Of a DNA stretch of 15,427 nt, positions 6,800-15,041 are shown in pieces (positions within the stretch are counted from its first letter, which is position 1; each line of letters opens with the position of its first letter). Under the pieces are notes generated by a model. That model was not told the origin of the DNA. It ran no database searches and saw nothing but the letters and a program-made list of their open reading frames with translations. Source of the DNA: Solirubrobacterales bacterium. Its GTDB lineage: Bacteria > Actinomycetota > Thermoleophilia > Solirubrobacterales > 70-9. The position numbers were made by a program, and so were the translations under genes. Location of the stretch: assembly GCA_030152505.1 (NCBI GenBank), contig JASLJO010000304.1, forward strand, positions 1 through 15,427, written 5' to 3'.

Positions 6800-8047
6800 A
6801 TGATTCGCCCCGACGCCACCATGGAGGCAACCGATTCCCAATCAGCGAGGCACGCCGATCGCCGCCTCGCGCTCGTGTCTGGCTACGCGTCGCGGCGACT
6901 GACGCCGCGCGGGCAGCGCACGCGGTGGCTGCAGGAGAGCCTTGCCCGTAGCTGGGAGATCGAGCTGTTCGCCTTGCCGGATCAGCCAGACGCGGCAGGG
7001 CCGGCAGGGGCCGGCAGTGGCCGGGCGCCCTGGCGGCGGCTGGCGGGGGACGCGGTCCGCAGCCTGCTGCTCGACAAATGGGAGCCGTGGAGCATGCGCC
7101 GGCTCGGCCGCTGGCAGCCGGAAGTCGACGCGGGCCTGCTGATCGCCTATCCCTGGTCGCCGGTCACCTACGCCGCGCGGCGCCTGCGGCATGCCGAAAT
7201 TCCCTACGTGGTCGACGCCGGTGATCCCTGGGTCCTGACCTCGCCGGGGACCGACACCAGATTCCTGGCGAAATCGCGCAGCCGCCGCGCCGAGGATGAG
7301 ATCTTCGCCGGCGCCGCCGGCGCTGTCCTGACCACCAGGCAGCAGGCCGAGACGATCGCCGGGCTCGCCCCGGACCTGCCGATCCTGGTCCGGCCCAACG
7401 GCTACGACCCGCCGCCGTCCGATGCCGGCACCGCGGCAGCATCTAGCGAGCGCGATTCCGGACACCTGCGACTCGTTCATTACGGCATGCTCACCTTCGT
7501 CCGGGTCGATGTCGCGGCATTGCTGGAGCGCCTGGTCGCCGGCGGCCGCTGGAAGTCGATCTCCTTTACCCAGTACGGCGACGACCACGCCGGCATGCTG
7601 GCGCGGGCGCCCGCCTCGGTGGAGATCGAGCTGCGGGCGCCGCAGCCCTGGGAGGAGGTGCTGGCCGATGCGCATCGCTACGACCTCGCTGTCGTTGTCG
7701 GCAACTGGCTCACCGGGCAGCTGCCGAGCAAGGCGGTCCAGTACATGACCCTGCCGATCCCCAGGCTCGGCCTCAGTGAGCGTTCGAGCGACGATGCCCT
7801 TGCCGAATACGTCGAGGGCAAGCCGGGCTGGCTGGGATTGGCCAAAGACGACCCCGATGCCGCGCAGCGCGTCTGGGAGCACGTCGAGCACGAGTGGGGG
7901 GCGGTCGAGCTGGCGCCCCCGGCTGAGGAGGCCTGGCCCGAGGTGGCCGCCCGGATCGGTGACTTCGTCGCGCACTGCGTGGGCGCCGAAGACACGGGAG
8001 CGGCCGCGGTCGCAGGGCGAGCGGGTGTCGGTGGGGGGGACGCGTGA
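6800..8047 (+). CDS. GT-B-fold glycosyltransferase
   Basis: A 415-residue soluble protein with two Rossmann-like halves, expected to add a sugar to the lipid-linked repeat unit at the cytoplasmic membrane face. The N-terminal half has LVSGYASRRLTPRGQRTRW (25-43), LLIAYPWSPVTYAARRLR (113-130), YVVDAGDPWVL (136-146) and a linker ILVRPNGYDP (195-204), a typical end of the first domain. The second half has LRLVHYGMLTF (223-233) and LPSKAVQYMTLPIP (308-321), where GT4-like enzymes bind the nucleotide sugar. A canonical E-x7-E motif is not seen. The tail (about 395-415) is Ala/Gly-rich and probably disordered. ATG 6800 is used; ATG 6821 is an alternative and neither has a good ribosome binding site. 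The stop overlaps the next start as GTGA. Donor sugar unknown. Confidence 0.82.
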   Translation: MIRPDATMEATDSQSARHADRRLALVSGYASRRLTPRGQRTRWLQESLARSWEIELFALPDQPDAAGPAGAGSGRAPWRRLAGDAVRSLLLDKWEPWSMRRLGRWQPEVDAGLLIAYPWSPVTYAARRLRHAEIPYVVDAGDPWVLTSPGTDTRFLAKSRSRRAEDEIFAGAAGAVLTTRQQAETIAGLAPDLPILVRPNGYDPPPSDAGTAAASSERDSGHLRLVHYGMLTFVRVDVAALLERLVAGGRWKSISFTQYGDDHAGMLARAPASVEIELRAPQPWEEVLADAHRYDLAVVVGNWLTGQLPSKAVQYMTLPIPRLGLSERSSDDALAEYVEGKPGWLGLAKDDPDAAQRVWEHVEHEWGAVELAPPAEEAWPEVAARIGDFVAHCVGAEDTGAAAVAGRAGVGGGDA

Positions 8048-9318
8048 TCGCCCGCCTCAGCCACCCGCGCTTCGAGCCGATCTACCTGCTCGCCGGCGTG
8101 AGCGCGGTGCTTGCCGGGGCACTGGTGGCGAAAGCGCCCCCCGCCGGGATCGGCCTCGTCGCCCTGGTCTGCGCCGCGGCGCTGGCAATCCGACTCACCC
8201 GACTCGGCGTGGTCGAGCTGACCCTGGCGGCGTTGCCCTGGTTGGTCATCTTCGACGGCCTGATGCCCTCGCTGCTGAAAACCTTCGTCGCCACCGCGGC
8301 CGCGGCCTCGCTGGTCTGGTTGGCGATGCCCCTTCGCTATCGCCACGCCTTCGGTCCGATCGTCGCCGGTCTCTTCATTGCGGTGCTCTGCGCCAACGTC
8401 GTCTTCGCCACCGACTCCGATCAGTTCATCCAGTTCGCCAAGTTCCTGATCTTCCCGGTCGTCTGCCTGGCGGTGCTGAGCGAACGCGTTCAGGAGGAGC
8501 TGCCGCGGGCGCGCAACATCATCCTCGCCAGCTGCCTGCTGGCAATGGTCGCCCAGCTCGGCATCGTCTCCGCCGGCCTCGGCCAGACCGGCACCAAGTA
8601 CGAAATCGGCGAGAAGCTCGGCTTCGGCCGCGGCATCCTGCATGAGATGGCACTGACCTTCGTCGTCATCGCCGCCGCCGGGCTGGTCTCCAGTAAGAAG
8701 GTCCTCTATCAGGCGACGTTCTTCGCCCTCGGGGCGGTGCCCGCCTTGCTGACCGGCGTGCGCTCGGCGCTGCTCGCCCTGATCGTCGTCCTGCTGATCT
8801 TCGTCCTGCGCTCGCGCCTCGATCGGCGCGCGATCGCAACCCTGCTGGTGATCATCGCCGTGGCGATGGCCAGCGGCGGCATCCAGATCGTGCAGAATCG
8901 CTTCAACTCCGAGGCTCAGCAGGAAACCTCGTTCTCCAGCCTGGGCTCCGGGCGCACCGAGATCTGGAGCGCCGCGCTGACCCCCTGGTGGAATGCCGGC
9001 CCGCCCCAGTGGCTGTTCGGCACCGGGCTCAGATCGGTGGAAGAGCAGGAGCTGCGCGACCTCGGCAAGGTATTCATCGGGCACTCGGACCTGATCGAGG
9101 TCGGCGTCCAGCTCGGCATCGTCGGCCTCTCCCTCTGGGCGCTGCTCTGGTTCGCCCTGTTGCGCTCTCCGCTGGAGAACATCGTGCTGGTGCCGCTGAT
9201 CGTCTACTCGCTGGTCAACGGCTCGATCGAGTACGTGGCGCCGACCGCACTCGGCCTCGCCTTCGCCGCCGCCTGCCGGCCGCCGCCTGAGCCGCCGCCG
9301 CCGCAGACCGCGTCGTGA
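8044..9318 (+). CDS. Wzy-like polymerase / O-antigen ligase family membrane protein
   Basis: A 424-residue membrane protein with about 10-12 hydrophobic segments, matching the length of Wzy/WaaL-family (PF04932-type) proteins. These polymerise or ligate undecaprenyl-linked glycans on the outer face of the membrane. Family hallmarks are TGVRSALLAL (237-246), the long extracytoplasmic loop with GSGRTEIWSAA (301-311) and FGTG (325-328), and HSDLIEVGVQLGIVGL (347-362), where the His lies in the loop expected to hold the active site. Given the neighbouring flippase and chain-length protein, a Wzy polymerase role is more likely than ligation. The C-terminus is a proline-rich tail (PPPEPPPPQ). It starts with a GTG that overlaps the previous stop and ends with a GTGA overlap into the next gene. 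Confidence 0.85.
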   Translation: MIARLSHPRFEPIYLLAGVSAVLAGALVAKAPPAGIGLVALVCAAALAIRLTRLGVVELTLAALPWLVIFDGLMPSLLKTFVATAAAASLVWLAMPLRYRHAFGPIVAGLFIAVLCANVVFATDSDQFIQFAKFLIFPVVCLAVLSERVQEELPRARNIILASCLLAMVAQLGIVSAGLGQTGTKYEIGEKLGFGRGILHEMALTFVVIAAAGLVSSKKVLYQATFFALGAVPALLTGVRSALLALIVVLLIFVLRSRLDRRAIATLLVIIAVAMASGGIQIVQNRFNSEAQQETSFSSLGSGRTEIWSAALTPWWNAGPPQWLFGTGLRSVEEQELRDLGKVFIGHSDLIEVGVQLGIVGLSLWALLWFALLRSPLENIVLVPLIVYSLVNGSIEYVAPTALGLAFAAACRPPPEPPPPQTAS

Positions 9319-10388
9319 GCGGCGCCGAGGACTCTCAGATCCAGGTCGCCCAGGTGGGCCTCGACCCCGCCGGCAGAGGCGGCATGGCCGCGGTGATGCG
9401 GGACCTGCTCGCCTCCTCCCTGGCCGAGCGCCACCAGCTCGAACCGATCGTCACCTGGCGCGGCTTCCAGCCGGCGGTGCGGCTCTGGGTCTACCTGCGG
9501 GCGTTGGCCTCGTTGGCGATCTGGTGCCTGCGTCCGGGCCGGCGAGTGGTCCACATCCACACCGCGGTGCGCGGCAGTCTCTATCGCAAGTCGGTCTGCG
9601 TCTTCCTCGTCCGCCTGCTGCGGCGCCCGGTGCTCCTCCAGGTGCACGCCGGGCCAGGTGACATCGAGGCTTTCGCGCAGCGGCTCGGACCGTTGCGCCT
9701 GTGGGGCTTCCGGCAGGCGCTCGGCGCCGCCGACCGGGTCACGGCGGTTTCGCTGGAGAGCGCCCGCACGATGGAACGCTGCTTCGGGGCGAGCGGGATC
9801 GGCGTCGTCCCCAATGCCGCCCCCGACGTGTCCGCGGCTGACGCCGCCACCACGGGTCAGCGGGTGCTCTTCCTCGGCGGGTTCGCCAATCCGATCAAGG
9901 GCGGCGAGGTCTTCGTCGAAACGCTCGAGCGCTGCGCCGGTGAGCTGGGGGAGTTCGTCTTCGAGCTGGGCGGTCCCGGAGATCCGCCGCCTGCCCTCGG
10001 TGCGCTCGAGGCGCGGATGCCAAATGTGCGCTGGCTGGGTTGGTTGGACGAGGAGGGCAAGCGCGAGGCCTTCCGCCGCTGTGGCCTCTTCGTTCTGCCC
10101 TCACTCTCGGAGGGCCTGCCGGTGGCGCTGCTCGAGGCGATGGCCTGGGGCCGGCCGATCCTCGCCACGCGGGTCGGCGGCGTGCCCGACGTGGTCGCCG
10201 ACGGGAGTGAGGCGCGGATCGTTTCTCCCGGCGAGCCCGACGTCCTGGCCGCGGCGATCCGAGATCTGCTCGCCGACCCGGACGAGTTACAGCGCCTCGG
10301 TAGGGCGGCACGCGAGCGGGCACTGGCGCTCAACGAGGACGAGGTCTGCGGTCGCCTCGATGCCCTCTACCGGGAGCTGGCCCGGTGA
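9315..10388 (+). CDS. Glycosyltransferase family 4 protein
   Basis: A 357-residue retaining glycosyltransferase of the GT4 type, normal in length. The N-terminal domain has the glycine-rich acceptor-side loop RGGMAAVM (21-28), VVHIHTAVRGS (78-88) and LLQVHAGPGD (107-116). The C-terminal donor domain has VLFLGGFANPIKGG (184-197), where Lys195 is expected to contact the donor phosphates, then VRWLGWL (238-244) and the E-x7-E motif SEGLPVALLEAMAWG with Glu266 and Glu274, followed by PILATRVGGVPDVV (281-294). It should add one sugar of the repeat unit on the cytoplasmic face. It lies in the four-gene run with GTGA overlaps at both ends. Donor and linkage cannot be predicted. Confidence 0.93.
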   Translation: MSGAEDSQIQVAQVGLDPAGRGGMAAVMRDLLASSLAERHQLEPIVTWRGFQPAVRLWVYLRALASLAIWCLRPGRRVVHIHTAVRGSLYRKSVCVFLVRLLRRPVLLQVHAGPGDIEAFAQRLGPLRLWGFRQALGAADRVTAVSLESARTMERCFGASGIGVVPNAAPDVSAADAATTGQRVLFLGGFANPIKGGEVFVETLERCAGELGEFVFELGGPGDPPPALGALEARMPNVRWLGWLDEEGKREAFRRCGLFVLPSLSEGLPVALLEAMAWGRPILATRVGGVPDVVADGSEARIVSPGEPDVLAAAIRDLLADPDELQRLGRAARERALALNEDEVCGRLDALYRELAR

Positions 10389-11194
10389 GGGCGCCGCTGC
10401 GCGGACGCTCGCGCCGCTGCGTCTTCCTCGGTTACCACTCGGTCACCGAGGACGGCCCCCCGTACCTCTCGCTGCGTCCCGAGACGTTCCGCCGCCAGCT
10501 CGACCTGCTTCGTGGCGCCGGCTTTCGCAGTGGCACCAGCGCCACTCTGGAGCGAATCGCCGCCGGCGAGAAGCCGGCGCACCGCTACGCCTTCATCACC
10601 TTCGACGACGGCTTCCGGGACACGGTGACGACCGCGCTGCCGTTGATGGCCGAGCGCGGCCTCACCGGTCTCGCCTTCGTCCTGCCGGCACATCGCGACA
10701 CCGGCGCGGCCCTGGATTGGCCCGAGGTCGCCGGTGAGGCCGCGCGGCGGCCGCAGCTGATGCGCTCGATCGACTGGAGCATGCTGGAGACGCTGGTCGA
10801 CGCGGGCTGGGACGTCGGCAGCCACACGATGTCGCACGCTCGGTTGCCGGAGCTCTCCGATGAGGCCTTGGCCCAGGAGCTGCTCGATTCCCGCCGGCTG
10901 CTCGAGGCACGACTCGGCGATTGCCGGCTGCTCGCCTATCCGTTCGGCGACTGGGACGAACGGGTCGCCCGCGCCGCCGCCGCCGCCGGTTACTCGTTTG
11001 CGTTCACCCTGCCTTTCGGAGGCCAGTCGGAGGCGACCGCGATGTCGATTCCGCGAGTCACGATCGACGACCGGGACAGCCCCTGGCGCTTCCGGGCGAA
11101 GCTCAGCTGGGCCGGTCGGTCGGCACTGTTCTCGCCACTGCGGCCGCTGGTCCGCCGGGCGCTGGGCAAACGACCGCACTCCCACGCCGAGTGA
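10385..11194 (+). CDS. Polysaccharide deacetylase (NodB/CE4)
   Basis: A 269-residue carbohydrate esterase family 4 protein, which removes N- or O-acetyl groups from amino-sugar polymers or precursors using a divalent metal. Motif 1 is TFDDGFRD (72-79), with catalytic-base and metal Asp74/Asp75. Motif 2 is SHTMSH (146-151), giving metal ligands His147 and His151. Motif 3 is AYPFGDWD (184-191), and the beginning VFLGYHSV (13-20) is typical. No signal peptide is visible; the N-terminus is basic (MRAPLRGRSRR), so it may act in the cytoplasm on a nucleotide- or lipid-linked sugar, or be exported in a way I cannot see. The start GTG overlaps the GT4 stop. The 3' end overlaps the convergent WecG/TagA-type gene by 92 bases, with both reading frames in variable tails. 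Confidence 0.93.
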   Translation: MRAPLRGRSRRCVFLGYHSVTEDGPPYLSLRPETFRRQLDLLRGAGFRSGTSATLERIAAGEKPAHRYAFITFDDGFRDTVTTALPLMAERGLTGLAFVLPAHRDTGAALDWPEVAGEAARRPQLMRSIDWSMLETLVDAGWDVGSHTMSHARLPELSDEALAQELLDSRRLLEARLGDCRLLAYPFGDWDERVARAAAAAGYSFAFTLPFGGQSEATAMSIPRVTIDDRDSPWRFRAKLSWAGRSALFSPLRPLVRRALGKRPHSHAE

Positions 11195-11939
11195 TGAGTG
11201 CCTTCAGGACGAGCCAGGCGAAGCGGGCGTTGGTGACGACATAGCGCCGGGCCAGGCGGCGCGGCTCCTGCGCCAAGCGGTAGGCCCACTCCAAGCCCGC
11301 GCGCTGCAGGACCCGGGGCGCCCGCCGGGTCACCCCCGCGATCACGTCGATCGAGCCCCCGACGCCCATGGCGAAAGGGATGCCGAGCTCCGCACCGCGC
11401 TCGCCGAGAAAGTACTCCTTGCGCGGAGAGCTCATCGCCACGAAGAGGATGTCGGCACCGGAGGAGCGGATCTCCTCGCATATCTCCTCCGCCTCCTCAT
11501 CGGCGTAGTAACCGTCGTGGGAGCCGACCAGCCTGAGTCGCGGATGGCGTTCGCGCAACCGCCGCAGTGCGGTGTCGAGTACGTCCCGGCGTGCGCCCAG
11601 CACGTAGACCCCATAGCCCTTGGCGTCGGCGGCCTCCAGCAGTCGCGTCATCAGGTCGATGCCGGCGACTCGTTCGGGCAACCGCGCGCCGAGCAATCGC
11701 GCGGCCCAGACGACGCTCTGGCCATCGGCGGTGATCAGCTCGCAGGCGGCGATCATCCGGTGCATCTCGGGGTCGTCGCGCAGGGCGACGAGCTTTGCCG
11801 CGTTGACGCTCATGTGCTGCAGGTAGCGGCGCGAGGCGATCGCCGCCTCGCAGCGCGCCAGCGACTGCTCCATCGTGATCACATCGAGCGGGCAACCGAG
11901 CACTTCGACCCGGGTTGCGCGTGCGAGGGTTGAGCTCAA
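11103..11939 (-). CDS. WecG/TagA/CpsF-family glycosyltransferase
   Basis: A 278-residue GT26-type enzyme. Relatives transfer N-acetylmannosamine, its uronic acid, glucose or similar sugars onto a polyprenyl-pyrophosphate-linked sugar. Family marks are HMSVNAAKL (42-50), TADGQSVVWAARLLG (70-84) with the likely catalytic Asp72, RVAGIDLM (90-97), YVLGARRDVL (112-121), GSHDGYY (139-145), SPRKE (171-175) and GVGGSIDVIAG (192-202), then APRVLQRAGLEWAYRLAQEP (207-226). The TTG start at 11939 is favoured because it forms a TTGA overlap with the stop of the Wzc-like gene and leaves a normal N-terminus; a longer in-frame reading to 12266 is antisense noise inside the Wzc-like gene. The last 25 or so residues extend past the usual end and overlap the deacetylase gene tail to tail. 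Confidence 0.93.
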   Translation of the reverse strand: MSSTLARATRVEVLGCPLDVITMEQSLARCEAAIASRRYLQHMSVNAAKLVALRDDPEMHRMIAACELITADGQSVVWAARLLGARLPERVAGIDLMTRLLEAADAKGYGVYVLGARRDVLDTALRRLRERHPRLRLVGSHDGYYADEEAEEICEEIRSSGADILFVAMSSPRKEYFLGERGAELGIPFAMGVGGSIDVIAGVTRRAPRVLQRAGLEWAYRLAQEPRRLARRYVVTNARFAWLVLKALITRRGSAVVCPAPGGPAAAVARTVPTDRPS

Positions 11940-13498
11940 CTCTGAGCAGGGGCGCGGTCGTCGGTGTTGGTGTCGATCCGCTGCTGCGCACCGGCGGTCT
12001 GCTCGGTGAACTCGCCGGTTGCCTGCTGACCCCGGTAGTAGCTGCTGTCGGAGGGGGCCTCGACGCCGTTGACCACGATGCCGAGCACCGGCGCCCCGGT
12101 GTTGACGAGCTGGTCGCGGAGCGCTTCGAGCGGCTCTCGTGGACTCTTCTGCAGCCGGACGACGACCACGACGCCGCCGACCTGGCCGAAGAGCGGCACT
12201 GCGTCGGCGACGACGGCCGACGGCGGCGTGTCGACGATCACCCGGTCGTACTCGCCCTCGGCCCACTCGAGCAGCTCCCTCATCCGTTTGGACTCGATCA
12301 GCTCGGCCGGGTTGGGCGGCAGTGGGCCGGCGGTGAGCAGGTCGACCCCGTGGGTGTTGCGGATCGCGCCTTTGGGCTCGCTGATTCCCGCCAGGACCAG
12401 GCTGAGGCCGTCGTGGTCGCCGAGGCCGAGGGCGCGGGCCAGCGTCGGCCGCCGCAGGTCGGCCTCGATGTAGAGGATCTTGGTTCCGGCGCGAGCCTCC
12501 GACTGGGCGAGGTTCCAGGCGACGGTCGTCTTGCCGTCCTGCGCCGCGGCTGAGGTGACCAGGATCGACTTGACGGTGCGGTCGACGTTGAAGTAGTGGA
12601 GGCTGGCGCGCAGCATGCGGAACGCCTCCCCCTCGGCGCCAGTCGGGGTCAGCTCGGCGCCGGCGCCGAGCTCGGAGATCGCGCGGCTGCGCGGGATCGT
12701 GCCGAGCACCGGCAGGCGGAGGAGCTCTTCGATTTCCTCGAGATCGCGCAGGCGGCGGTCGAACTGCTCGCGCGCCAGCGCCAGAGCGATGCCCAGAAGC
12801 AGCCCGAGGAAGATGCCGAGGGCGACGTTTCGGGTCGTGCGCGGCGAGGAGGGGGAGTCCGGTTCGATCGCTGGCTGGGCGAGTTCGGCGTTGCCGGTTT
12901 GGATCGCCTTCAGCGCGTCCAGTTGCCTGATCTTGCGCTCGAGCACCGAGGCCGAGGTGCCTTCGCGGTCGGCTTCGGGGATTTCCTCCAGCTGGGCTTC
13001 GATCGGCGCCTTGGTCGCCTCGATCTTGGACTTCGCTTCGTCACGGCTGAAATCGATGTACTGGCGGGCGAATTCGTTGGCGATTTCCGTCGCCAGCGCG
13101 GGATCGGTGGCCGTCGCTTCGATCGCGATCAGTTCCGATTCGCCTTCGGGGGTGACAGAGACGGCGTCGCGCACCTCGGCGGCGCTCAGGTCGGGATCGT
13201 CGAGCGCTTTCGCGGTGCGCACCGAGACCGCGTCGGAGGAGACCAGTTTGATGTTGGTCGCCGCCACCCGCTGCGGGTCCTGGTTGGGTTCGAAGCCGAA
13301 GAGTTTCGCTTCGAGGCTCTGGCTGCCGAAGAGCAGCGAGGCGGAGGCCGTGTATTCCTTGGTCTGCAGCAGCGAGTAGGCGAGCGCGACGACCGGAACG
13401 GTGATCAGGCAGATCGCCAGCAGCAGCAGGTTGCGGCGGACAATCGCCACTGCCCGCTCGAAGGCGGGACGCTCATGATGGGTTTCAGAAGGTTGCAA
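11936..13498 (-). CDS. Wzc-like chain-length regulator / BY-kinase fusion
   Basis: A 520-residue single-chain protein combining a Wzz domain with a bacterial tyrosine kinase (CpsD-like) domain; it controls polymer chain length and export. The first transmembrane helix is at about 22-44 (LLLLAICLITVPVVALAYSL) and the second at about 225-242. The extracytoplasmic part between them is short (about 180 residues). The kinase domain has Walker A ending QDGKTT (320-325), Walker A' ILYIEADLRRP (341-351) and Walker B VIVDTPP (420-426). Walker A lacks the usual PGEGK glycines and Walker A' has Glu345 where Asp is common. Only two tyrosines (487, 488) lie near the C-terminus instead of a long cluster. 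The TTG at 13498 is the start used: no ATG is available before the first helix. It overlaps the WecG/TagA-type gene as TTGA. Confidence 0.9.
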   Translation of the reverse strand: MQPSETHHERPAFERAVAIVRRNLLLLAICLITVPVVALAYSLLQTKEYTASASLLFGSQSLEAKLFGFEPNQDPQRVAATNIKLVSSDAVSVRTAKALDDPDLSAAEVRDAVSVTPEGESELIAIEATATDPALATEIANEFARQYIDFSRDEAKSKIEATKAPIEAQLEEIPEADREGTSASVLERKIRQLDALKAIQTGNAELAQPAIEPDSPSSPRTTRNVALGIFLGLLLGIALALAREQFDRRLRDLEEIEELLRLPVLGTIPRSRAISELGAGAELTPTGAEGEAFRMLRASLHYFNVDRTVKSILVTSAAAQDGKTTVAWNLAQSEARAGTKILYIEADLRRPTLARALGLGDHDGLSLVLAGISEPKGAIRNTHGVDLLTAGPLPPNPAELIESKRMRELLEWAEGEYDRVIVDTPPSAVVADAVPLFGQVGGVVVVVRLQKSPREPLEALRDQLVNTGAPVLGIVVNGVEAPSDSSYYRGQQATGEFTEQTAGAQQRIDTNTDDRAPAQS

Positions 13499-13529
13499 GC
13501 CGACTCGGGGGCTGGGGGAAGAACGGATG

Positions 13530-13535
13530 ATTGTA
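13530..13535 (-). promoter_or_regulatory. Candidate internal -10 box before the Wzc-like gene
   Basis: The 70-base gap between the glycosylphosphotransferase stop and the Wzc-like TTG contains TACAAT on the minus strand, matching five of six consensus -10 bases. Transcription would start near 13523 and leave an untranslated leader of about 25 bases. There is no clear -35 hexamer 16-18 bases upstream. It could let the chain-length gene be expressed apart from the gene before it. Confidence 0.35.
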
Positions 13536-13568
13536 GGGAGCGCAGACGGAACGGCTGTTGCCGGGGGG

Positions 13569-15041
13569 TCAGTACGCGCCTCGGCCGGAGACTACGGCAG
13601 GCAGGGTCGCTAGCAGAATCTCGATGTCGCGCGCCAGCGACCAGCCGGCGACGTACTGATAGTCGAAGCGGACCATCTCCTGGAAGGGGCTCTGGGAGCG
13701 CCCGTAGATCTGCCAGGGGCCGGTCAGGCCGGGGCGCAGCTCGAGCCGGCGCAGGTGCCAGTGCTCTTCGAGCGCATCGGTCTCGGGGAAGATCAGCGGC
13801 CGCGGTCCAACCAGGCTCATCTCGCCCTTGAGCACGTTGAAGAGCTGAGGCAGCTCGTCCAGCGAGTAGCGGCGGATGAAGCGACCGACGCGGGTGACGC
13901 GCGGGTCCTCGCGGATCTTGAACATCACCCCGTCGCCGGCTTCGTTGAGCGACTCGACATCGTGCTTGCGCCGCTCGGCGTCGATGTACATCGAGCGGAA
14001 CTTGATCAGCCGGAAGCTGGAGCGACGACGGCCGGCGCGAGGCTGACGGAAGAAGATCGGGCCGCGCGACTCGAGCTTGATCGCAATCGCAATCGCAATC
14101 ATCAGCGGTGAGAGGAGGGTGATCGCCAGCAGCGAGCCGAAGAAATCGAGTCCGCGCTTGGCTGCCATCGAGATCGAGGTGAGGCTGGCGGTGCCGATCG
14201 AGAGCACCGGCAGGCCGCCGACCTGGTCCAGTGACTGGACGCCGTCGAGGAACTCGAAGAGGCGGGGGACGACGTCGATCGCTACGCCGGCGTCGCGGCA
14301 GGCGCGGATCGCCTCGAGCAGCTGCTCGTGGCTGACCCGGGAGAAGGCAATGAAGACGCGATCGACCTGCTGCGTCTCGATGATCGTGTCGAGATCCTCG
14401 AATCGACCCAACCAGGGAAGGTCCGGCGTGCCGACGTCGTGGACTTCGTCGTCGACCATGCCGACCGGAATCAGGCCGAACTGGCCGTTCTCCTGCAGCT
14501 TCTTGACCACCTGCCCGGCGACGACGCCGGAGCCGAGGATCAGGGTGCGCTGGCGCAACTCGGGCGTGCGGTGCAGGCCGGCGCGCACGATCGTCCTCGA
14601 GATGCCGGCGAAGGCCGCGATCGAGGCGACCGTGATGAAGGTGAGCACGACCTCCCGGTCGAGCGGCAGCAGCGCGGCGATGCCGAACAGCGGCCAGGTG
14701 ATCAGCATCAGCGCGACGAAGCTGCGCGGGATCTCCGAGCTGGCCGATGCCCAGGCGGTGAGCTGGTCGCCGCGGTAGAGGCCGATGCTGAAGGCGGCGA
14801 GAGGCCAGATCAAACCGGCGAAGAGGATGAAGGAGAGGTTCGCGGGTTGGCTGGGGAGCAGCCCCACCACCGCCAACGCGACGACGCCGGCGGTGAGCGC
14901 CGCGAGGATGTCGCCGGCGGCGAGCATCCTGGCGAGGACGGCGCCCCGGTGCCTGGCGCGTCCCCGCGGGCCGGACGTATCCGTTGATGCGGCCTCGACG
15001 GGCGCCTCGGTGCTGGTCTGGCTGAAGGTGGAGCTCTCCAT
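13569..15041 (-). CDS. Polyprenyl-phosphate glycosylphosphotransferase (WbaP/CpsE-like)
   Basis: A 490-residue initiating enzyme that moves a sugar-1-phosphate from a nucleotide sugar to undecaprenyl phosphate, the first committed step of repeat-unit assembly. The N-terminal half has four hydrophobic segments (about 38-150), then a CoA-binding-like Rossmann domain (RTLILGSGVVAGQVVKKL, 165-182). A further membrane segment (about 298-322) precedes the catalytic domain with GPIFFRQPRAGR (327-338), FRLIKFRSM (343-351), RVGRFIRRYSLDELPQLFNV (384-403), MSLVGPRP (408-415) and RPGLTGPWQIYGRS (436-449), all diagnostic of the family; the DELPQ acid pair and the VGPRP loop are the usual catalytic region. 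Start ATG 15041 follows a weak GAGAA element. The first 30 residues are low in structure. It heads the minus-strand assembly block. Confidence 0.95.
   Translation of the reverse strand: MESSTFSQTSTEAPVEAASTDTSGPRGRARHRGAVLARMLAAGDILAALTAGVVALAVVGLLPSQPANLSFILFAGLIWPLAAFSIGLYRGDQLTAWASASSEIPRSFVALMLITWPLFGIAALLPLDREVVLTFITVASIAAFAGISRTIVRAGLHRTPELRQRTLILGSGVVAGQVVKKLQENGQFGLIPVGMVDDEVHDVGTPDLPWLGRFEDLDTIIETQQVDRVFIAFSRVSHEQLLEAIRACRDAGVAIDVVPRLFEFLDGVQSLDQVGGLPVLSIGTASLTSISMAAKRGLDFFGSLLAITLLSPLMIAIAIAIKLESRGPIFFRQPRAGRRRSSFRLIKFRSMYIDAERRKHDVESLNEAGDGVMFKIREDPRVTRVGRFIRRYSLDELPQLFNVLKGEMSLVGPRPLIFPETDALEEHWHLRRLELRPGLTGPWQIYGRSQSPFQEMVRFDYQYVAGWSLARDIEILLATLPAVVSGRGAY
14080..14103. repeat. 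Short hexamer tandem repeat inside the glycosylphosphotransferase gene
   Basis: Three exact ATCGCA units (14080-14097) are followed by ATCATC. In the minus-strand frame they encode an alternating Ile-Ala run within the membrane segment just before the catalytic domain (residues about 315-321). Gain or loss of a unit would add or remove two residues without shifting frame. Confidence 0.6.

Noticed and set aside
6767..6841. Upstream ATG extension of the flippase gene
   Set aside because: The added 25 residues are not typical of flippases and would overlap the divergent glycosyltransferase gene; GTG 6766 leaves the normal short basic N-terminus.
7678..9084. Open minus-strand frame of 468 codons
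   Set aside because: Antisense to the Wzy-like gene, with a Gln/Asp/Gly-rich mirror composition and no recognisable domain.
12596..13831. Open plus-strand frame of 411 codons
   Set aside because: Antisense to the Wzc-like gene, which has Walker motifs and transmembrane helices in the expected order.
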